Shown: one piece after another, positions 44,177 to 52,622 of the stretch
Layout of the letters: each line of letters opens with the position of its first letter
Position numbering within the stretch: position 1 is the first letter of the stretch
Source of the DNA: Roseburia sp.
Lineage (GTDB): Bacteria; Bacillota; Clostridia; Lachnospirales; Lachnospiraceae
Reading direction: 5' to 3'
NCBI GenBank assembly: GCA_019421345.1
Contig: JAHZFL010000001.1
Location: 151,252-215,251, forward strand
Length of the DNA stretch: 64,000 nt
Program-made: the position numbers and the translations under genes
Notes under the pieces: model-generated
What the model was told of the DNA's origin: nothing
The model's input: the letters and a program-made list of their open reading frames with translations, nothing else
The model's database searches: none

Positions 44177-45529
44177 ATGAAACGTGAACTCATTTCAAAC
44201 GGCGTGCATGACTACACGGAAAAAGACAATTATGTTTACCCCCAAAACCCGGAAGTTGCCAAACACCTCGAATGGTTTCGGGGCTTAAAGCTTGGCTTTA
44301 TGATGCACTGGTCTCCTGCCAGCCAGCTTGGCACTTATGAATCATGGCCGCTTTCTGACGGAGACGCTCACTGGTCGAGAAAAGACGTAGACTGGACAGA
44401 CGCACAAACGTTTAAGCAGCAGTATCGAAATGCCAATCAGACCTTTCAGCCCGTAAAATTCCGCCCCGACCAATGGGCAGAGCTTGCAAAGGACTGCGGG
44501 TTTCAGTATCTTCTTTTTACGACCAAGCATCATGACGGCTTTTGTATGTATGACACCCAAACTACCAATTATAAAATTACCGATCCGTCCTGTCCTTTTC
44601 ACAGCAATCCAAACGCTGATATCACGGGCGCATTATATCGGGAATTTAAAAAGCGCGGATTGGGTATCTCCGTCTATTTTTCCAAACCCGATTGGAGCAG
44701 TCCTGCGTACTGGAATCCCGCCTTTGGAGAGGCGAAAACCCGCAATGTCAATTATGAGATCAAAAAACATCCCGAGCTTTGGGAATCCTATGTCGATTAT
44801 GTCCACCGGCAGATCACAGAACTATGTACCAACTACGGAAAAGTAGATGTCCTGTGGTTAGACGGCGGTTGGGTAAGACCCGATAATTTTGATCAGGACA
44901 TCCGCCTCAATGAAATTGTTTCTAAAATACGTTCTTCCTCACAGCCGCACCTCATTGTCTGTGACCGGACAGTCGGCGGAGAGTTTGAAAATATTGTTAC
45001 GCCGGAAAAAACGATTCCCGCGCAGGTGCTTACCATCCCGTGGGAAACCTGCATCACCCTCGGAGATTACTTCTCCTTCCACTATCAGGATCACTACAAG
45101 TCCGGCTTGGAACTGGTACATATTCTTCTTGAAGTTGTCGCCAAAGGCGGAAACCTTGCGCTGAATACACCGCCGCAGCCGGACGGCAATCTTCCCATTC
45201 CTGCGGTGCAGGCTTTGCATGAGCTTGGACAATGGCTGAGCATCTTTGGCGAGGGTATTTACCAGACCACCGTGCAGGCTCCTTATTTTGACGGTCGCCT
45301 TGCCTATACCAAAAAGGAAAACAGTATCTATGCATTTTATTTATACGACCGTTTCCCGATCCTGCCCGCACAGCTTGTTGTTTCTGCGGAGCAGCCAATT
45401 CACTCCGTCACCAGTCTGCGCACCAAGGAAACGCTTCCGTTCGTCCAGGATGGCAGCCGGATTGAAATCGACATCTCTCAATTCTCCTTGCGTGATGCGT
45501 TCTTTGCGGAAGGCTTCCGTCTGGAGTGA
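44177..45529 (+). CDS. Alpha-L-fucosidase (GH29)
   Basis: A 450-residue enzyme without a signal peptide that removes alpha-linked L-fucose. GH29 motifs are WFRGLKLGFMMHWSPASQLG (32-52), FTTKHHDGFCMYDT (114-127) and the nucleophile-bearing VDVLWLDGGW, with D229 as predicted nucleophile. A short C-terminal beta domain follows the barrel. The start ATG at 44177 follows AACAGGAGGTTCTATC. It lies 81 bp after the kinase gene on the same strand and could belong to the same transcript. With the galactosidases it suggests intracellular trimming of fucosylated oligosaccharides. Confidence 0.93.
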   Translation: MKRELISNGVHDYTEKDNYVYPQNPEVAKHLEWFRGLKLGFMMHWSPASQLGTYESWPLSDGDAHWSRKDVDWTDAQTFKQQYRNANQTFQPVKFRPDQWAELAKDCGFQYLLFTTKHHDGFCMYDTQTTNYKITDPSCPFHSNPNADITGALYREFKKRGLGISVYFSKPDWSSPAYWNPAFGEAKTRNVNYEIKKHPELWESYVDYVHRQITELCTNYGKVDVLWLDGGWVRPDNFDQDIRLNEIVSKIRSSSQPHLIVCDRTVGGEFENIVTPEKTIPAQVLTIPWETCITLGDYFSFHYQDHYKSGLELVHILLEVVAKGGNLALNTPPQPDGNLPIPAVQALHELGQWLSIFGEGIYQTTVQAPYFDGRLAYTKKENSIYAFYLYDRFPILPAQLVVSAEQPIHSVTSLRTKETLPFVQDGSRIEIDISQFSLRDAFFAEGFRLE

Positions 45530-45552
45530 ACGACTTCTGTTTTTTGATGTAA

Positions 45553-45592
45553 AAACGGGGATAACATGTTCTCTTTCATGTTATCCCCGTTT
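45553..45592. terminator. Terminator between GH29 and beta-helix genes
   Basis: A 16-bp perfect inverted repeat, AAACGGGGATAACATG (45553-45568) with its complement (45577-45592), between converging genes. Confidence 0.92.
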
Positions 45593-45644
45593 CCCTGTGT
45601 CGTTAGAAACCGTCTATTCTATGCCGGGCTGCTTCCTGTTTTCA

Positions 45645-48023
45645 TTAGGATGCTTCTGCACCGTAAGCCTCAAACTCCCGCAGGCTTGCCCACTTATTCC
45701 CCGATACATTCGTAACGGTAATCTTTAAATATCTTGCCTTACCGGAAATCGCTTCTTTACTGCACTGTGCGACTGCCGTATTATTCCGTTGGTCAACCAG
45801 TTGCTCCCAGCTTTGATTATCTAAGGAGCCGTCGATCTTATAACCATACGCCTGACTCTGCTCCCATAAAATCTTAATTCCTGTCAGATCATACGGTTTG
45901 CCTAAATCCACCACCCATGTCTGTGGAAACTCGCCGGAGTCTGCGCACCATCTGGTAGAGGCATTTCCGTCATTGCCACCGGATGCCGGATTTTCTGCCT
46001 GTTGGCTCTCTGCACTCGCCTGCTTGGATAAGGCAATATTCTCCTGCTTTTGCTTCTCCTCTCCGTTATCCACGCGTACACGATCCACAGAAACATAATG
46101 ATCACTTGCATAAGCGCCCTTTGTTCCCGTTACCCGTAACGTAAGGGTGTGCGTTCCCGGTGAAAGCTCAGGACTTGTATAAACCAAAACGCCATCCTGG
46201 GAAGGAATCCATCCTGCATCGGTTCCCGGATTATAGAAATCAACCAGTTCTTCTTTTCCTCCGTCTATTGAGACAGCGCCGATTCCATAATCGGTATCCT
46301 TGGTTGCATAAAGGCGGATTTTCGTACCGCTGAAGGTAACGACAGCCGTATCCCCTGCCGTATTTGATTTATGGATCCCGTTTTCGTAGCCAAAGGCTTT
46401 GATCTCTCTGCTCCAATTTCCGTTATATTGGAACTGCCCGTTTTCGCTTCCTGTCTCAAAATCATCATAAGAAATAATGCTTCCACGCTCTGCCGGCGTC
46501 TTCTCACCCTTTGTTACCTCATGCGCACCGATGTCCGGTTTGCCGCTGTAGAGCGGATTGCCGAAGAAATCAAACCCGCCGTTGTTCTCTACCTCTACAC
46601 CTGCATCAATACAGGGCGAACCGGCAAGCAGCTTATATGCATCTGCCGTCTCAATTCCATCATCTGCGCGACCCGGATAAGCAAATTTAGGATCACCCAG
46701 TACTTTATTGGCATCCCCCGCAGGTCCGTCATTTCCATAATAACAATTAGAATCATAAACACAATCGCCATAGATTGCAGGCCCTGTCACGTCAAAGATA
46801 TTGTTATAAAATTTCCATCCTTGTCTGCCACTGATTTCTACCCCGCCTTCTTCATTATAAATTGTGTTGTTATAGAACAGATCATTCGTTCCGCTGCCGA
46901 TCGAGTGACGGAACTTTCCGGTTCCGTCATTTTGGCTGATATTATAACGGAAAATGACCTGACATCCCTGCGATGCCTCCTGTGCATTACAGAGCATGTA
47001 TACGCCATTCGGATTCTCATGGGAATAATTATACTGATAAATATGCGTGCCGCCGTTTCCCCAATCGACATCCCATGCCATTCCGTCATTGGACCACGGC
47101 TGTCTTGCCACCTCACAATACTGATAAATACAGTCATAAGTACGAATTTCAAAATTGGGCACCATCACGCCGATGGCATAATCATCAATATAAAATCCGT
47201 TGTCCATCGTTGCCACATGATCCATCAGAAGACCCTGACAGTCCCCCATAATAATAGCGCTTGCCCCTATGTCGCTTGTGTAAACATTTTTAACCACTAC
47301 GTTCGTGGATTTTCTGGAATTATCACTCAAATTTGCTGCAGCATAATCAGACTGCATATTGATCGCCATTCCCGTACTATGCCAGAAATTACAATTTTCA
47401 ATTTTTAAATCGTCAAATTTGCAGAATTCCTTTCCATAAATCCAGATGCGTATTCCGCCGCAGGTATACTGATCTCCGCGACCCTTGATACTTCCCCAGA
47501 CAACTCCCTTAATATCATGAATATCGCAGTCGCTGATATGAATGCTGTTCAACTCCCCGCCATTTTCTCCACGGACATAAATTCCCCGGCGGTCTCCTGC
47601 GTCTACCTCTGCATCATTGGTAATTTCCAGATTGCGGATATCCCAATATTCCTGATTGTTCAAATAGACACATTCATTGACTGCTCCGTTTCCGTTGAGT
47701 ATCGGCTTATTCCCCTCTCCGTATTTATCAATCGTGATCGGCATTCCTTCCGCACCGTTTCCCTGGGGCGCAAACCGTTCTCCATTCCAAACGCTTCCCG
47801 CCTTTAGCAGGATTTTATCTCCCGGATCAAAAACTGTCTCATTGACCTTTTTGGATGTTTTCCACGGGGTATCTGCACTGGTTCCGTTATTATTATCATC
47901 CCCATTCGCAGAATCCACATAATAGGTTGTACCTGTTTCTTCCGCCAAAGCATGTTCCGGCACACAGAAAACAGGAATTGCCAACAACATAATCAGTATC
48001 GCCGTTACTTTTACCCTCATCAT
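45645..48023 (-). CDS. Secreted right-handed beta-helix protein with discoidin-type C-terminal domain
   Basis: A 792-residue secreted protein: signal peptide (about 1-27), a parallel beta-helix domain (about 28-470) opening with YYVDSANGDDNNNGTSADTPW and FDPGDKILLKAGSVW, a jelly-roll-like domain (about 485-630, YDDFETGSENGQFQYNGNW to DHYVSVDRVRVDN), and a C-terminal F5/8-type-C domain (about 645-790, RWCADSGEFPQTWVVDLGKP, ARYLKITVTNVSG). Such helices occur in polysaccharide lyases and glycosidases, but I cannot assign a CAZy family or catalytic residues. The start ATG at 48023 follows AAAGGAGTAGAGGT. It is 31 bp downstream of a PrsA-like foldase gene, probably in one operon. Confidence 0.85.
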   Translation of the reverse strand: MMRVKVTAILIMLLAIPVFCVPEHALAEETGTTYYVDSANGDDNNNGTSADTPWKTSKKVNETVFDPGDKILLKAGSVWNGERFAPQGNGAEGMPITIDKYGEGNKPILNGNGAVNECVYLNNQEYWDIRNLEITNDAEVDAGDRRGIYVRGENGGELNSIHISDCDIHDIKGVVWGSIKGRGDQYTCGGIRIWIYGKEFCKFDDLKIENCNFWHSTGMAINMQSDYAAANLSDNSRKSTNVVVKNVYTSDIGASAIIMGDCQGLLMDHVATMDNGFYIDDYAIGVMVPNFEIRTYDCIYQYCEVARQPWSNDGMAWDVDWGNGGTHIYQYNYSHENPNGVYMLCNAQEASQGCQVIFRYNISQNDGTGKFRHSIGSGTNDLFYNNTIYNEEGGVEISGRQGWKFYNNIFDVTGPAIYGDCVYDSNCYYGNDGPAGDANKVLGDPKFAYPGRADDGIETADAYKLLAGSPCIDAGVEVENNGGFDFFGNPLYSGKPDIGAHEVTKGEKTPAERGSIISYDDFETGSENGQFQYNGNWSREIKAFGYENGIHKSNTAGDTAVVTFSGTKIRLYATKDTDYGIGAVSIDGGKEELVDFYNPGTDAGWIPSQDGVLVYTSPELSPGTHTLTLRVTGTKGAYASDHYVSVDRVRVDNGEEKQKQENIALSKQASAESQQAENPASGGNDGNASTRWCADSGEFPQTWVVDLGKPYDLTGIKILWEQSQAYGYKIDGSLDNQSWEQLVDQRNNTAVAQCSKEAISGKARYLKITVTNVSGNKWASLREFEAYGAEAS

Positions 48024-48054
48024 ACCTCTACTCCTTTCCTTTGACAGCAGTATC

Positions 48055-49140
48055 TCATGTATTGGTCTGCAAGCTCTCATAAACCTTTTCGTTCATTTGT
48101 ATCCTTGTATCCTCCTCCTTTTCTGACAACGTTTTTTCATATGCTTCTTCTATCAGCAATCGTTTAATACTTTCCTCCGCCTCCTTTCTGCTGACATATA
48201 TTTCTTCTTTTTTGTCCTGACACCTTACCATATAGTACGCGCCTCTTTCCTCGATCACTCCGCTGACTTCCCCCTCCTGCATCTGTTCTAATTCCTGCAA
48301 AACATTCGGAAACAGCATATTGCCTCTCGTTAAGGAATCTTGATCGATCCACTCGCTATGATAAGAAAATCCGTCGTTTTGATATGTATGCTCATACTCC
48401 TCTGCCAGCTTTGCAAACTCCCCTTTTTGTACATCAAACGCAAAGCTTTCCATAATCTCCTTTACATGCTTGTCCTGCTTTTCATCCTTACGATCCTCCC
48501 CCTCCCACAAAATCGGTATCATGACATATTCCACCTGATATTCACCGGGCTTTTTAAAAAGCCTCTCTTTCTGCATCTCATAGTAGGCATCTATTTCTGC
48601 TTTACCAAATGATTTCTTGGCATATAGTATATTTTTAATTTCCTGCGTCAGATTCCCCTGTACATCCATCTTATATTGACGCCACTCCAATTCTATGGGA
48701 CCATATACCGGTTGATTCCTAGATGCCAGCATACTCCTTTGTTTGTTTGCTTCTTTCCAATCCCTCCTTTTCTTTTCATAATCTGTCTCTATCTCTAATC
48801 CCATATCAAGCGCTACCAGTTCCACCAGCTTTTCTTCCACCAGCTTTTCCTTCGCCTTCTCCTTGAGATAATCTGTAGGAGTTATTCCGTCAAATTCCGT
48901 ACTCCAGAAATTTTTATCGATCTGCGCCCCATACATCCTTGAAAAATACGAACAGGTATTAGCATATTCATCCTGCATATAATCCTTAAATTCATCCTCG
49001 TAAACAGGGATCTCTCCAACCCACATGACAGCGCCGTCTTTACGATTCCCTGTAAAAGCGGAAACAACGCTGACCATCATCCATAACCCCACAAGCAGAC
49101 CGCCCCCAATGAGTATGCCTGTTTTCTTTTTTCTGCCCAT
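48055..49140 (-). CDS. Membrane-anchored PrsA/SurA-like peptidyl-prolyl isomerase
   Basis: A 361-residue protein with an uncleaved N-terminal anchor (about 8-29) and an extracytoplasmic chaperone-type body. The N-terminal part is SurA_N-like with many charged helices (LKEKAKEKLVEEKLVELVALDMG). The C-terminal part (about 205-325) resembles a parvulin domain (QVEYVMIPILW, FAKLAEEY, VLQELEQMQEGEVSGVIEERGAYYMVRC). There is no lipobox, unlike classical PrsA. It is directly upstream of a large secreted beta-helix protein, which suggests a dedicated foldase. The start ATG at 49140 is in a weakly purine-rich context (GCAGGAGGGAGACT). Confidence 0.75.
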   Translation of the reverse strand: MGRKKKTGILIGGGLLVGLWMMVSVVSAFTGNRKDGAVMWVGEIPVYEDEFKDYMQDEYANTCSYFSRMYGAQIDKNFWSTEFDGITPTDYLKEKAKEKLVEEKLVELVALDMGLEIETDYEKKRRDWKEANKQRSMLASRNQPVYGPIELEWRQYKMDVQGNLTQEIKNILYAKKSFGKAEIDAYYEMQKERLFKKPGEYQVEYVMIPILWEGEDRKDEKQDKHVKEIMESFAFDVQKGEFAKLAEEYEHTYQNDGFSYHSEWIDQDSLTRGNMLFPNVLQELEQMQEGEVSGVIEERGAYYMVRCQDKKEEIYVSRKEAEESIKRLLIEEAYEKTLSEKEEDTRIQMNEKVYESLQTNT

Positions 49141-49212
49141 AGTCTCCCTCCTGCTTTTTCATTTCGTTGTTCATGCTTCCATTGTGCAGAAGCTTTTTCT
49201 GCCCCATTCCTC

Positions 49213-49716
49213 TTACTTCTGCACCAGCCGCACCCGCAGCTCTCTCGCAAGCTGCTCCTTCGATACGCCAAGCGTCAGCGCCAACTCGCTGTAAAGCTCA
49301 TGCTCTGCCGTACGCATATACCGCTCGTCCAACGCTGTGATCTTCTTACCCTGCGCCGCACGTTCCTGCCCACGCAGATAAAGTGTCTTGATAATACTCA
49401 CCCAGGCACGGGAATCACAGGTATGCAGCGCTTCGTTGTATTTTGCCTCGCGCTCTTTTTCGTTTGGAATGCCGAGCGCTTCGATTTGCGGCATTTCCTC
49501 CAACAAACACTCTGCTTCCTTTTTCGTCATGATACTGCGCATCAACACCTTACTGTTATCGGTCGGCACATAAATCTTACCTTTTCGATCTCCCAGCGGG
49601 GTCAGCACATAGTAAAGACGATTCCAATCCGCCCCCTTCATATGAAGCTTTGTAATATCTTCAAGACGGCAAACACCCTTTGTCCCATATATAATATATG
49701 CACCAATCTCAAACAT
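49213..49716 (-). CDS. CarD-family transcriptional regulator
   Basis: A 167-residue protein. The N-terminal RNA-polymerase-interaction domain (1-60: MFEIGAYIIYGTKGVCRLEDI, YYVLTPLGDRKGKIYVPTDN) is homologous to the TRCF/Mfd RID domain, and the C-terminal helical DNA-binding domain ends LTLGVSKEQLARELRVRL. CarD/CdnL proteins stabilise open complexes at promoters, notably for rRNA. The start ATG at 49716 follows TTGGGAGAAGGAAT. It has a TAAAAT -10-like box about 45 bp upstream. It is 73 bp before the foldase gene on the same strand; functional connection unclear. Confidence 0.92.
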   Translation of the reverse strand: MFEIGAYIIYGTKGVCRLEDITKLHMKGADWNRLYYVLTPLGDRKGKIYVPTDNSKVLMRSIMTKKEAECLLEEMPQIEALGIPNEKEREAKYNEALHTCDSRAWVSIIKTLYLRGQERAAQGKKITALDERYMRTAEHELYSELALTLGVSKEQLARELRVRLVQK

Positions 49717-50114
49717 ATTCCTTCTCCCAACTATTTTTGTTAATATTTACTTTTTATTTTATCCCCTTTTCTTTAAAAAAATCAGTGAATTTAATATTAT
49801 TCAATAATTTTTACAAAAATTGCAGGAAATCTTTTAAGAAATATTTTTCATCCCTAAATTCATGCATTTTCATAAAGACACTTTAAGACACCGCCTCTTA
49901 TGGGAATAAAGAATCTCACAGTTCCATTCCGCCGCAGTCCGTTCCCCCGGAGGGTTTTGCTTGATAGGGAACAAATTTCCCTATCAAGCAATAAACGAAA
50001 GAGCGCTGCAATCCGCAGCGCTCTTTCGCACACCTCAATAGATAAAATCCTTATCTCTTATTTTATTCAAAGCCAAAACGGGAATCTCCTGATGTTCCCA
50101 AACACCTGTCTCTT
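49717..50114. other. Intergenic region with interspersed-repeat fragment
   Basis: 398 bp, A/T-rich on the CarD side. At 49918-49990 it holds a shortened copy of the modular repeat (CAGTTCCATTCCGCCGCAGT, then TTCCCCCGGAGGGTTT), followed by its hairpin TGCTTGATAGGGAA / TTTCCCTATCAAGCA. I see no gene. Confidence 0.7.
49996..50028 (-). terminator. Terminator of the KDG kinase gene
   Basis: A 14-bp perfect inverted repeat CGAAAGAGCGCTGC / GCAGCGCTCTTTCG lies 87 bp after the kinase stop codon. On the minus strand it is followed by TTTATTGC. Confidence 0.85.
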
Positions 50115-51140
50115 TTATCTCTGTACACGTCCGGAAGCGTCTCCGCCGGCTAGCTTCTTCACCTCGTCGACACTTACCATGTTAAAGTCACCTTCAATGG
50201 AATGCTTTAAGCAGCTTGCCGCTACTGCAAACTCAATCGTTTCCTGCGGCTGATACTCATTCAGACATGCATAGATCAGTCCGCCGCCGAAGGAATCACC
50301 GCCGCCCACACGGTCAACGATATGCATCAAGTACTCCTTTGAGAAATAACTCTCTCCGTCCTCGTAAAGCATTGCCGCCCAACGGTTATCATTGGCTGAA
50401 ATAGAGGTCCGAAGTGTGATCGCAACCTTCTTGAAACCAAAACGCTCCGTGAGCTTGCGTGCAACCTCCTTATATCCCTCCTTGTTCAGCTCGCCTGCCG
50501 TTACCTCTGTTCCCTCAGACTTGATGCCGAATACATCGTTTGCATCCTCCTCATTGGAAATACATACATCCACATACTGACAAAGCTCGCCCATTACCTG
50601 ACCTGCTCTCTCCTTAGACCAAAGCTTGTTGCGGTAGTTTAAGTCACAGCTTACCGTGATATTCCTCTCCTTCGCCGCCTTACATGCCTCTAAACAGATT
50701 GCTGCCACGTTATCACCGAGCGCCGGTGTGATCCCGGTAAAATGGAACCAATCCGCTCCCTCAAAAATCTGATTCCAGTCAAAATCTGCCGTTGTCGCCG
50801 TTGCAATGGAAGACCCTGCACGGTCATAAATCACCTTAGAAGGTCTCTGGCTTGCGCCTTTCTCCAAGAAATAGATGCCCACTCTGTCGCCGCCGCGCAC
50901 AATATCAGATGTATCAACACCGTATTTTCTCAGTGCGTTCACGCCTGCCTGTCCAATCTCATGAGACGGAAGCTTTGTTACAAAGCTTGCCTCCATACCA
51001 TAATTTGCTAAGGAAACTGCAACATTCGCTTCCCCTCCGCCATAGGTTGCCCCATAATTCTCTGCCTGCGCAAAACGATAGTAGCCTTCCGGCGCAAGGC
51101 GCAGCATAATCTCACCAAATGTAACGACTTTCTTTGCCAT
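50115..51140 (-). CDS. kdgK: PfkB-family sugar kinase, probable 2-keto-3-deoxygluconate kinase
   Basis: A 341-residue kinase. VVTFGEIMLRLAPEGYYRFAQA and YGGGEANVAVSLANYG form the sugar-binding N-terminus; the ATP/catalytic motif is HIVDRVGGGDSFGGGLIYA, with the catalytic Asp in GGD. The N-terminal pattern is that of KDG kinases, which phosphorylate 2-keto-3-deoxygluconate from hexuronate breakdown; other ketose or fructose kinases are possible. It has a strong promoter (51203-51230) with a KdgR-like palindrome just downstream, supporting uronate-type control. The start ATG at 51140 follows TTGAGGAGGATCAAAA. A KDPG aldolase gene is not in the window. Confidence 0.85.
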   Translation of the reverse strand: MAKKVVTFGEIMLRLAPEGYYRFAQAENYGATYGGGEANVAVSLANYGMEASFVTKLPSHEIGQAGVNALRKYGVDTSDIVRGGDRVGIYFLEKGASQRPSKVIYDRAGSSIATATTADFDWNQIFEGADWFHFTGITPALGDNVAAICLEACKAAKERNITVSCDLNYRNKLWSKERAGQVMGELCQYVDVCISNEEDANDVFGIKSEGTEVTAGELNKEGYKEVARKLTERFGFKKVAITLRTSISANDNRWAAMLYEDGESYFSKEYLMHIVDRVGGGDSFGGGLIYACLNEYQPQETIEFAVAASCLKHSIEGDFNMVSVDEVKKLAGGDASGRVQR

Positions 51141-51172
51141 TTTTGATCCTCCTCAAATATGTGTTCCATAAT

Positions 51173-51189
51173 ATGAAATAGTGTTTCAT
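51173..51189. promoter_or_regulatory. Palindromic operator ATGAAA-N5-TTTCAT
   Basis: A 6+5+6 dyad immediately downstream of the kdgK promoter, at about +6 to +22, a position suited to repression. Its sequence resembles KdgR (IclR-family) boxes described in other bacteria. No regulator gene of that kind is in the window. Confidence 0.6.
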
Positions 51190-51202
51190 TTTTTATACTC
51201 AA

Positions 51203-51230
51203 ATTATACCATTGAAATGAAGAATGTCAA
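51203..51230 (-). promoter_or_regulatory. Promoter of kdgK
   Basis: On the minus strand TTGACA (51225-51230), 16 bp, TATAAT (51203-51208): both hexamers are consensus. Confidence 0.88.
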
Positions 51231-51372
51231 ATATGTTTTTGCAAAAGTTGAATTTTTACTTTTCTATTTCCTGCAAATTGGATATAATAAAACTGCTTAT
51301 GGTTCATATTACAGGATAGAGTTTTGTAATACAAAACTTCTGTCTTATTTTTACATACGAAGGAGGTTATCT

Positions 51373-52395
51373 ATGGATCAAAAATATGATGTGATTACAC
51401 TGGGAGAAATTTTACTGCGCCTTTCCACACCGATCAACGGACGTCTTGCACAGGGAGACACGCTGATGCGGCACTTAGGCGGCGCAGAATTTAATATTGC
51501 ATCCGAAATCGGTCAGCTTGGGCTAAAGACCGCTGTCATCTCAAAAATTCCCCATAATCTGCTTGGAGCATTTATCAAAAATCAGCTCAATGCCTCCCGC
51601 GTCAGCGAGAATTATCTCATCGAAGATACGTCAGACGACAGCAGAATCGGCATCTATTATTATGAATATGGCTCCTACCCTCGCAAGCCGCGCGTGGTAT
51701 ACGACAGAAAGCACTCCTCGATCAACAGTATTTCCATTAAAGAGGTACCTCAAACAATGTTTTATAACACACGCCTGTTCCACACAAGCGGTATTACTTT
51801 GGGACTTGGGGGAAACGCACAGGAATTTGCGATCCAGTGCATCAAAAAATTTAAAGAACACGGCGCGCTCATCTCATTTGATGTCAACTATCGTGCAAAC
51901 CTCTGGAGCGGAGCACAGGCAAGGGAATGTATCACTTCCATTCTCCCTTATGTAGACATATTCTTTTGTTCGGCAGATACGGCACGCCTCACCTTCGGCA
52001 AAACCGGAACGATTGAAGAAATCCAAAAATCCTTCTGCGCAGAATACCCGATTTCTGTCGTTGCCTCCACCGAGCGCACCGTGATCACCCCAAAAAAGCA
52101 TGATTTCACCTCAATCATTTACTCTGCAAAAGATGATGCCTATTACAGGGAAGCCCCCTATAACAGCATCGACGTGGTTGACCGTATCGGCAGCGGCGAC
52201 GCCTACGTCTCCGGCGCGCTCTACGGCTACTTAAAGCACCACGACTGTAAAAAAATGCTGGAGTACGGCAACGCAATGGCTGCCATTAAGCACAGCGTGA
52301 TCGGCGATATGGTATTTACCGACTTAGATGAGATTAACAGTATCATCGCAGGTCATCAGGACACCTCGGACTTCCAGCCGGAAATGAACCGCTGA
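51373..52395 (+). CDS. PfkB-family sugar kinase (divergent paralogue)
   Basis: A 340-residue kinase related to the neighbouring KDG kinase: VITLGEILLRLSTPINGRLAQ, HLGGAEFNIASEIGQLG, and the catalytic motif VVDRIGSGDAYVSGALYGYL with Asp in GSGD. The spacing and KDG-kinase-like N-terminus suggest a related substrate, but the sequence is clearly diverged. I chose the ATG at 51373, preceded by GAAGGAGGTTATCT; the longer upstream frame has no support. A TATAAT lies at about 51284-51289. Transcribed divergently from kdgK. Confidence 0.85.
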   Translation: MDQKYDVITLGEILLRLSTPINGRLAQGDTLMRHLGGAEFNIASEIGQLGLKTAVISKIPHNLLGAFIKNQLNASRVSENYLIEDTSDDSRIGIYYYEYGSYPRKPRVVYDRKHSSINSISIKEVPQTMFYNTRLFHTSGITLGLGGNAQEFAIQCIKKFKEHGALISFDVNYRANLWSGAQARECITSILPYVDIFFCSADTARLTFGKTGTIEEIQKSFCAEYPISVVASTERTVITPKKHDFTSIIYSAKDDAYYREAPYNSIDVVDRIGSGDAYVSGALYGYLKHHDCKKMLEYGNAMAAIKHSVIGDMVFTDLDEINSIIAGHQDTSDFQPEMNR

Positions 52396-52549
52396 GACAT
52401 ACCTTGGGAAAATAAGGATTTGTTCCGTCTATGCCCCAAATGCTCTGCTGCGCTTTTGAAAAAGCACAGACCGGACCTGATGCTTCACAAAGGTATAGCC
52501 TAACGCAAACCTCATGTCCGTGTGATAGGCGCATCCCGGCAGATACAAC

Positions 52550-52580
52550 AACGAGCGGCACGCAAGATGTGCCGCTCGTT
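52550..52580. terminator. Terminator between the sugar kinase and glgP
   Basis: A 12-bp perfect inverted repeat AACGAGCGGCAC / GTGCCGCTCGTT followed by TCGTTTC. Its arms resemble the tandem hairpin units at 22967-23080. Confidence 0.85.
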
Positions 52581-52622
52581 TCGTTTCAGACCGCTAAAAA
52601 ATTCTGCCGCCTTCTTCGTTTC

